Source: JBDHTS01 sp044220535
GTDB taxonomy: Bacteria; Pseudomonadota; Alphaproteobacteria; Micavibrionales; Micavibrionaceae
Reading direction: 5' to 3'
Assembly: GCA_044220535.1 (NCBI GenBank)
Contig: JBGAQU010000097.1
Span: 1-8,027, forward strand
Length of the DNA stretch: 8,027 nucleotides
Each line of letters starts with the position of its first letter. The stretch's first letter is position 1. This document shows, piece after piece, positions 3,586-8,027 of this stretch. The notes beneath the pieces are model-generated. The model saw only the letters and a program-made list of their open reading frames with translations, made no database searches and was not told the DNA's origin. The translations under genes were made by a program, and so were the position numbers.

Positions 3586-6552
3586 TCAATGCGCCGCACC
3601 CCAGTTCTGGCCCCAGCCCGCTTCCGCCTCCAGCGGCACGCTGATTTTTGCAACGTTTTCCATGATGGTTTTCACCAGCGCCGCTGTTTCTTCAATCTGT
3701 GCTTCCGGTACCTCGAACAGCAATTCGTCGTGAACCTGCAGAAGCATTTTCGCGTCGAGATTGGCCTTTGCCAGCGCGTTCGGCATGCGGGCCATGGCGA
3801 TTTTCATGATATCCGCCGCCGTGCCCTGCAGCGGCGCGTTGATGGCCTGACGCTCCGCGCCCGCGCGCACGCCCGGCATTTTATTGTTGATGTTGGGGAT
3901 GAAGCATTTGCGGCCATAGAGGGTTTTGACGTAGCCGAATTCACGCGCCTCCGCCTTCGCGGCCTCCATGAAAACCTGGATCTCAGGAAAACGGGCGAGG
4001 TATTTGCGGATATAGGTAGTGGCGTCGCCTTGGGGAATGCCCAGCTGTTTGGAAAGCCCCCAGCCGGAAATGCCGTAGATGATGCCAAAATTGACGGCCT
4101 TCGCCGCGCGGCGGATATCGGATGTGACCTGATCCACCGGCACGTCGAACACTTGGCTCGCGGTCAGCGTATGAATATCCACCTTGTCGCGGAAGGCCTG
4201 TTTCAAGGCTTCGACGCCCGCCATTTCGGCAGCCAGGCGCAATTCCACCTGGCTGTAATCGACGGAAAGCAGCGTATGGCCGGGCGAGGCGACGAAGGCG
4301 GTGCGGATTTTGCGGCCTTCCTCGGTGCGGATCGGGATGTTTTGCAGGTTTGGGTCGGTGGAAGACAAGCGTCCGGTCGATGTGCCCGCCATTTGATACG
4401 ACGTATGGACGCGGCCCGTTTGCGGATTGATCTGTTCCTGCAAAGCATCGGTATAGGTCGATTTCAGCTTGGAGAGCTGACGGTGTTCCTTGATCTTCTC
4501 GACGATTTCATGGCCATCCAGATCGTCCAGAACATCGACGGCGGTTGACCATTCACCGGTCTTGGTTTTCTTGCCGCCAGGAATGCCCATTTCGCCGAAC
4601 AGAACCTGGCCCAGCTGTTTGGGTGAGGCGACGTTGAACGGATGGCCGGCGAGCGCGTGGATATCCGTTTCCAGTTCCGCCAGCTTTGCTCCAAAATCAT
4701 GGCTCATCTGTTTCAGGACAACGGGATCGACACGGATGCCGGTCAGTTCCATTTTCGCCAGCGCCGGGATAATCGGGCGTTCGACGTCTTCATAGATCGA
4801 GGTGACCTGTTCCAGCGGCAGGCGGGGTTTGAACGCATGATGCATGCGCAGCGTGCATTCCGCATCCTCCGCCGCGTATTGCAGGGCCTTGGAAATCGGC
4901 ACGCGGTCGAAGGTGACCTGGTTCTTGCCCTTGCCCGCGACCTCCTCAAACGAAATGCATTGATGCCCGCAATAGCGCAAAACCAGCTCATCCATGCCAT
5001 GCCCGTGGCCGTGGCCCGTGCCGTGCAGGATATAGGACAGCAGCATGGTATCGTCCACCGGCGCGATGCTGACGCCATGTTTGTGCAGCATCTGCCAGTC
5101 ATATTTGATGTTATGACCGATCTTGAGGACGGACGGATCTTCCAGAACGGGTTTTAAAAGCGCGATGACTTTTTCCAATGGAAGCTGGTTTTTTATATCG
5201 TCATCCCGGCGAAGGCCGGGATCCATGGAATAGGACGGATTATCAGAAACGGCAGATTCGACGTTTTGCCCTGCTGCCGTTTGTGAAGTTTCAACGACTG
5301 TATGGGTCCCGGCCTTCGCCGGGATGACGGTTGGAGAGTTTGCGAATAAATCCGCAGGCGCGTTCACATGCCCGACCGGAATATAGGCAGCCTTGCCCAG
5401 TTCCGTACTCATGGAAATTCCGACAAGATTCGCGGCGGCAGGCGACAGGCCGGTCGTTTCGGTGTCGAACGCAAGAATACCGGTCTCATAGGCGCGGGCG
5501 ATCCATTGCTTTAATACAGTTTCATCGGTGATCAGCGTATATTGATTATCCTTCGTATGCGGCAGGTCCGGCGCGATGCGATCGATCTGCGGCGTGGTGC
5601 TATCCGGTGCAGGCGCGGGGCGTTCAGGCAGGGAAGCTTTCGCATTGGAAATATCCGGGCGGCCGCCAATACGCGTCAGCAGCGTTTTAAAACCCTGTTT
5701 GTTCAGGAAGGCGGCAAGGCGGGGCGTATTAAAATCCCGCGCTTTCAAATCTTCAAGCGACAGCGGCACGGGCGCATGCGCATCCAGCGTCACCAGCTTT
5801 TTCGAAAGGCGGGCGTTTTCAGCATGTTCGATCAGCGCTTCGCGGCGCTTGGGTTGCTTGATTTCATGCGCGCGCTCCAGAAGGGATTCAAGAGTCCCGA
5901 ATTCATTGATCAGCTGCGCCGCCGTCTTTACGCCGATGCCGGGCACGCCGGGCACATTGTCGGCGGAATCGCCCGCCAAAGCCTGCACATCGATCACCCG
6001 GTCGGGCTGGACGCCGAATTTTTCGAACACGTCGTCTGCCGATAAATAGCGACCCTTGATGGGGTCATACAAACGGACATTGTCGTTGACCAGCTGCATC
6101 AGGTCTTTATCCGTGCCGACAATCGTCACCTTGCGCCCCTGTTCGGTGGCAAGGCGCGCATAGGCGGCGATCAGATCGTCCGCCTCATACCCCTCCAGTT
6201 CAATGCCCGGAATGCCGAACGCTTCGGTCGCCTCGCGGATCAGCGCGAATTGCGGGATCAGGTCGGCGGGCGCTTCCTCGCGGTTGGCTTTATACTGATC
6301 GTACAGGTCGTAACGGAAATTCTTGCGGGCCGCGTCGAAGATCACGGCAATGGATGGCGCGTGCAGATCGGTCAGCAGTTTATGCATCATATTGCTGAAC
6401 CCCAGCACCGCGCCCACTGGCACGCCTTCCGGGTTGGTCAGCGTCTGGGGCAGCGCGAAATAGGCGCGGAAAATATAACCGGAGCCGTCGACGAGGAAAA
6501 GTTCGTCACTGGAAACGGGCGCGGAATCGGTCTGAGTCGGTACTGTCTGCAT
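3586..6552 (-). CDS. polA: DNA polymerase I, with an in-frame palindromic insertion
   Basis: PolA removes RNA primers, fills gaps and does repair synthesis. The 5' nuclease (about 16-300) keeps D22, D73, E123, D125, D126, D148, D150, D195 and D198. The 3'-5' exonuclease (about 335-580) keeps DTETTG (D363, E365), D485 in NIKYD, and Y559/D563 in YAAED, so proofreading should be active. The polymerase (about 590-988) keeps motif A (D765, E770), motif B (R814, K818, F822, Y826) and motif C HDE (D942, E943). The product is 988 residues against 928 in E. coli. The distance from Exo I to Exo II is about 53 residues longer than in E. coli, mostly residues 409-451, encoded by a palindromic repeat. A His-Gly run (GHGHGHG) lies at 513-519. 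The ATG is the only start codon before the nuclease domain but has no Shine-Dalgarno. The downstream plus-strand gene is convergent. Confidence 0.99.
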   Translation of the reverse strand: MQTVPTQTDSAPVSSDELFLVDGSGYIFRAYFALPQTLTNPEGVPVGAVLGFSNMMHKLLTDLHAPSIAVIFDAARKNFRYDLYDQYKANREEAPADLIPQFALIREATEAFGIPGIELEGYEADDLIAAYARLATEQGRKVTIVGTDKDLMQLVNDNVRLYDPIKGRYLSADDVFEKFGVQPDRVIDVQALAGDSADNVPGVPGIGVKTAAQLINEFGTLESLLERAHEIKQPKRREALIEHAENARLSKKLVTLDAHAPVPLSLEDLKARDFNTPRLAAFLNKQGFKTLLTRIGGRPDISNAKASLPERPAPAPDSTTPQIDRIAPDLPHTKDNQYTLITDETVLKQWIARAYETGILAFDTETTGLSPAAANLVGISMSTELGKAAYIPVGHVNAPADLFANSPTVIPAKAGTHTVVETSQTAAGQNVESAVSDNPSYSMDPGLRRDDDIKNQLPLEKVIALLKPVLEDPSVLKIGHNIKYDWQMLHKHGVSIAPVDDTMLLSYILHGTGHGHGHGMDELVLRYCGHQCISFEEVAGKGKNQVTFDRVPISKALQYAAEDAECTLRMHHAFKPRLPLEQVTSIYEDVERPIIPALAKMELTGIRVDPVVLKQMSHDFGAKLAELETDIHALAGHPFNVASPKQLGQVLFGEMGIPGGKKTKTGEWSTAVDVLDDLDGHEIVEKIKEHRQLSKLKSTYTDALQEQINPQTGRVHTSYQMAGTSTGRLSSTDPNLQNIPIRTEEGRKIRTAFVASPGHTLLSVDYSQVELRLAAEMAGVEALKQAFRDKVDIHTLTASQVFDVPVDQVTSDIRRAAKAVNFGIIYGISGWGLSKQLGIPQGDATTYIRKYLARFPEIQVFMEAAKAEAREFGYVKTLYGRKCFIPNINNKMPGVRAGAERQAINAPLQGTAADIMKIAMARMPNALAKANLDAKMLLQVHDELLFEVPEAQIEETAALVKTIMENVAKISVPLEAEAGWGQNWGAAH
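5200..5328 (-). repeat. Palindromic repeat element inside polA (43 codons)
   Basis: Two outer arms, 5200-5224 and 5304-5328, are inverted copies matching at 24 of 25 positions and separated by 79 bases. Each arm is itself a hairpin: left atcccggc-gaag-gccgggat (5203-5222), right its near mirror with one mismatched pair. The unit is exactly 129 bases, so it keeps the polA frame, and it has no stop. It is translated as VIPAKAGTH at one end (residues 409-417) and DPGLRRDDD at the other (444-452), a signature of dispersed palindromic repeats in proteobacterial genomes. It falls after AAYIPVGH, between the Exo I and Exo II motifs, where E. coli PolA has a short loop, so it probably forms a surface loop. 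Confidence 0.88.
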
Positions 6553-6562
6553 AGGAGGTAAA

Positions 6563-6694
6563 ATGGAGGAGCAGGAAGGGAGAGTCCAGCGCGAACTTTA
6601 TAACACCGTCATCCTCCGGCTTGACCGGAGGATCCATGCGCTGGATCAACATCGTATAGATCCTCCGGTCAAGCCGGAGGATGACAAAATTTAA
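6563..6694 (+). CDS. Possible short ORF reading through a palindromic repeat
   Basis: AGGAGGT (6553-6559) stands four bases before an ATG that opens a 43-codon frame ending in TAA at 6692-6694. The frame starts MEEQEGRVQRELYNT, enters the palindromic element as VILRLDRRIH and leaves it as DPPVKPEDD. It lies antisense in the polA-rlmB gap, starting 10 bases outside the polA ATG and overlapping the last codon of rlmB. The Shine-Dalgarno is the best argument for it; against it are the small size, repeat-derived sequence and lack of a visible promoter. No function can be suggested. Confidence 0.2.
   Translation: MEEQEGRVQRELYNTVILRLDRRIHALDQHRIDPPVKPEDDKI
6608..6685. repeat. Intergenic palindromic repeat of the same family as the polA insert
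   Basis: Arms 6608-6634 and 6659-6685 are perfect 27-base inverted copies with a 24-base spacer. Each arm folds on its own into a 9-bp stem, atcctccgg with ccggaggat, around a 5-base loop. The ends (gtcatcc outside, ggatccatg inside) are the same as in the element at 5200-5328, while the stem bases differ in a way that preserves pairing. It lies five bases beyond the rlmB stop and 55 bases before the polA start. No U-run follows on either strand, so it is not a standard terminator; processing or stabilisation of an rlmB-polA transcript is possible. Confidence 0.88.
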
Positions 6695-7566
6695 GATTGG
6701 CTACTGACCGCATACAGCGCAATGGCCGCAGCATTCGACACGTTCAGGCTCTGGATCGGGCCTTGCGTGGGCAGGCGGACGAGGTGGTTGCAATGCTCGC
6801 GCACTTTCGGGCGCAGGCCCGCGCCTTCCGCGCCTAGCACGATCACGGTTTTGTCGAAGGCGGGCAGGGTGGCGAAGCTGTTCTCCGCATGTTCATCCAT
6901 GGCGATGGCCTGGAACCCGGCGGCCTGTAGAACTTCCAGCGCGCGGGACAGGTTGATTTCGTAACACACGGGCAGGTGTTCGATCGCGCCGCAGGCAGCC
7001 TTGGCCAGCACGCCGGTCATTTCCGGCGAATGGCGGCGCTGCATGATAACGCCGGTCGCACCGAACGCCGAAGCCGAGCGTAAAATCGCGCCCACGTTAT
7101 GCGGATCCGTCACCTGGTCCAGCATCAGGATCACGGATTTTGCGGATGCGGCGGAGGCCACGACCAGATCCTGCACGAAGGTTTCGGGCAATGGGTCGGC
7201 ATCCAGGGCGATGCCCTGGTGCACCGCGCCCGGCGGCAGGCGGCGATCCATGTCTTTTTTGTCGATGATGCTGGCCTCGGGCCGCCTCAGGCCCAGATCT
7301 TTGGCCTTCTGCTGCAATTGTTCGAAATCCTTCACCATCAATTCGGTGATATACAACGCCTTGATCCGGCGCTCGGGGTTCAGCCAGGCTTCCTGCACCG
7401 CATGCACGCCCCACAGCGTGGCCTGCAGCATCGGGCCCTTTTTCTCCTGCGCGCGCCATTCCTTGCCTGATTTATCGACGGTATAGCCTGGACGGCTTGG
7501 GCCGGGGGGCAGGCGCTTGCCCGGCCTGTCTTTGCGCTTATGATCTGGTCTGTGATCTGAATTCAT
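6691..7566 (-). CDS. rlmB: 23S rRNA 2'-O-ribose methyltransferase, TrmH/SpoU family (RlmB type)
   Basis: Members of this group methylate the 2'-OH of a guanosine in 23S rRNA (G2251 in E. coli) using S-adenosylmethionine, as knotted (SPOUT) dimers. The 291-residue product has a basic, probably disordered N-terminus (1-45), a substrate-binding domain opening with LWGVHAVQEAW (51-61), and the three SpoU motifs: LDQVTDPHNVGAILRS (149-164, with N157 and R163), VLGAEGAGLRP (243-253, with E247) and IQSLNVSNAAAIALYA (271-286). The RlmB assignment rests on the family layout; a related TrmH-type 2'-O-methyltransferase remains possible. The ATG at 7566 has no clear Shine-Dalgarno. M46 (7429-7431) is an alternative that would drop the basic tail. 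polA follows on the same strand after a 138-base gap holding a palindromic repeat. Confidence 0.9.
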   Translation of the reverse strand: MNSDHRPDHKRKDRPGKRLPPGPSRPGYTVDKSGKEWRAQEKKGPMLQATLWGVHAVQEAWLNPERRIKALYITELMVKDFEQLQQKAKDLGLRRPEASIIDKKDMDRRLPPGAVHQGIALDADPLPETFVQDLVVASAASAKSVILMLDQVTDPHNVGAILRSASAFGATGVIMQRRHSPEMTGVLAKAACGAIEHLPVCYEINLSRALEVLQAAGFQAIAMDEHAENSFATLPAFDKTVIVLGAEGAGLRPKVREHCNHLVRLPTQGPIQSLNVSNAAAIALYAVSSQS

Positions 7567-7631
7567 GGGGCCAAGTTATCGGGTGGATGGGCGGAAAAGT
7601 CCAGAATTAAAAGGTACATAAGCAAATTCTG

Positions 7632-7660
7632 TTGACAGCAGGGCCAAAATCCCTTTTGTT
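7632..7660 (+). promoter_or_regulatory. Possible promoter of tRNA-Tyr
   Basis: A consensus TTGACA (7632-7637) is followed after 17 bases by tttgtt (7655-7660), a poor -10. A transcript would begin about 12 bases before the tRNA. The 7-mer tgttgac occurs twice, at 7630-7636 and 7657-7663. The -35 is good and the position right, but the weak -10 makes this tentative. Confidence 0.4.
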
Positions 7661-7678
7661 GACGAGCACTTCCCGGTC

Positions 7679-7764
7679 GGAGGGATGGCGGAGCGGTCAA
7701 TCGCACCAGACTGTAAATTTGGCGCCTTCGGGCTACGCAGGTTCAAATCCTGCTCCCTCCACCA
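7679..7764 (+). tRNA. tRNA-Tyr (anticodon GUA)
   Basis: The acceptor stem pairs ggaggga (7679-7685) with tccctcc (7754-7760). A discriminator A follows, and CCA is encoded at 7762-7764. The anticodon stem ccaga/tttgg encloses the loop ctgtaaa with anticodon GTA at 7713-7715. The 14-base variable arm (7723-7736) has a small gcc/ggc stem, as expected of a class II tRNA such as bacterial tRNA-Tyr. The T arm is gcagg-ttcaaat-cctgc (7737-7753). It is divergent from rlmB and has its own terminator. No second copy of its 3' end is present in the window, so I see no sign of an integrated element here. Confidence 0.98.
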
Positions 7765-7773
7765 TTTCATTTC

Positions 7774-7799
7774 AAACCCGCCCTTTGTGGCGGGTTTTT
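7774..7799 (+). terminator. Rho-independent terminator of tRNA-Tyr
   Basis: A 9-bp stem (aaacccgcc 7774-7782 with ggcgggttt 7789-7797) with a 6-base loop runs into a T tract (7795-7799), ten bases after the tRNA CCA end. It shows that this tRNA is probably a single-gene transcript. Confidence 0.9.
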
Positions 7800-7964
7800 A
7801 ATTGGCAAAAGCCCCAATTCCCGCACGGTTTTCAAATTCGCACGCGTACTGTTAGAGCGTTGGCGCGGGCAAAATTCTCTCTCTTTTCTCGATTTCTCTC
7901 ACGGCTTTGACCACTAAATCCGTTTTTGGCAATCAGAGAAAAGCCTTGATATACCAGCGTTTCC

Positions 7965-8027
7965 TTAAGCACCAGTTTTCACCCTTTCAAATCCATCATG
8001 CTGACGCAGCAGATGATGTTTCAAAAT
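7965..8027 (-). CDS. Possible C-terminal end of a gene entering from the right edge
   Basis: On the minus strand one frame is open from the window edge for 20 codons, ending in TAA at 7965-7967. Its residues (ending LLRQHDGFERVKTGA) have the mixed polar and hydrophobic composition of a real protein tail, while the other two minus frames close within the first few tens of bases. I do not recognise the sequence. Twenty codons can be open by chance, so this is weak. Confidence 0.28.
   Translation of the reverse strand: MLKHHLLRQHDGFERVKTGA

Noticed and set aside
3589..4548. 319-codon plus-strand ORF antisense to polA
   Set aside because: It lies wholly opposite highly conserved polA polymerase codons, and its Arg/His/Asp-rich composition is typical of a shadow frame. 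No ribosome binding site or known motif was seen.
5200..5328. The polA insertion considered as an intein or a separate domain
   Set aside because: 43 residues are too few for an intein, no Cys/Ser start or His-Asn end is present, and the inverted repeat structure explains the sequence better.
7099..7470. Plus-strand and alternative minus-strand ORFs across rlmB
   Set aside because: The SpoU motifs are all in the 6691-7566 minus frame; the others are shadows.
7576..7770. Minus-strand ORF of 64 residues beginning MKWWREQDLNLRSP
   Set aside because: It is the reverse strand of the tRNA-Tyr gene and its flanks, a frequent false gene call.
7742..7994. ttcaaatcc in the tRNA T arm (7742-7750) recurs at 7986-7994, considered as att sites of an integrated element
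   Set aside because: Nine matching bases are too few, the match does not extend to the tRNA 3' end, and there is no integrase between them.
7998..8027. Plus-strand ATG running off the right edge
   Set aside because: No ribosome binding site, only ten codons, and the overlapping minus frame is open for longer.

Overview
The window looks like part of an alphaproteobacterial chromosome with moderate GC. The evidence is the character of PolA, Gpt and RlmB, the C-rich palindromic repeats that translate as VIPAKAG...DPGLRRDD, and the absence of infC directly upstream of rpmI-rplT. I cannot name the genus. Most genes are on the minus strand and are housekeeping genes, and I see no phage, IS or CRISPR module. 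The unusual content is several families of small palindromic repeats, one of them sitting in frame inside the DNA polymerase I gene.

Layout. Positions 1-120 are non-coding and hold two short-period (9-bp) repeat tracts, the first apparently half of a palindrome cut by the window edge. A hairpin terminator (about 126-155) follows the rpmI-rplT operon (812 to 175, minus), which has a good promoter at 901-929, a leader hairpin at 843-876 and a one-base stop/start overlap between its two genes. Next come an AT-rich orphan gene with its own promoter (937-1428, minus) and gpt, a purine-salvage phosphoribosyltransferase (1542-2018, minus). The divergent gap between gpt and the next gene holds a perfect 25-bp inverted repeat built of 8-bp units (2083-2143). 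A secreted DUF1223-type thioredoxin-fold protein (2156-2920, plus) and an orphan soluble protein (2972-3580, plus) follow. The orphan runs tail to tail into polA.

polA (3586-6552, minus) has all three domains with every catalytic residue I checked. It is about 53 residues longer than E. coli PolA between the Exo I and Exo II motifs. Most of that excess is a 129-bp (43-codon) palindromic element. A second member of the same repeat family lies in the gap between polA and rlmB (6608-6685), and a short plus-strand ORF with a strong Shine-Dalgarno sequence reads through it. rlmB (6691-7566, minus) encodes a 23S rRNA 2'-O-methyltransferase. Divergent from it is a tRNA-Tyr(GUA) gene (7679-7764, plus) with an encoded CCA and its own terminator. 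The remaining 230 bases hold no complete gene. The last 20 codons of a possible minus-strand gene enter from the right edge.

The genes share a translation theme (L35, L20, RlmB, tRNA-Tyr) together with DNA repair (PolA) and nucleotide salvage (Gpt). Nothing suggests they form one pathway. I found no convincing new defence or metabolic system. The best candidate for new biology is the dispersed palindromic family that keeps the same reading frame open both in polA and in the adjacent intergenic short ORF.
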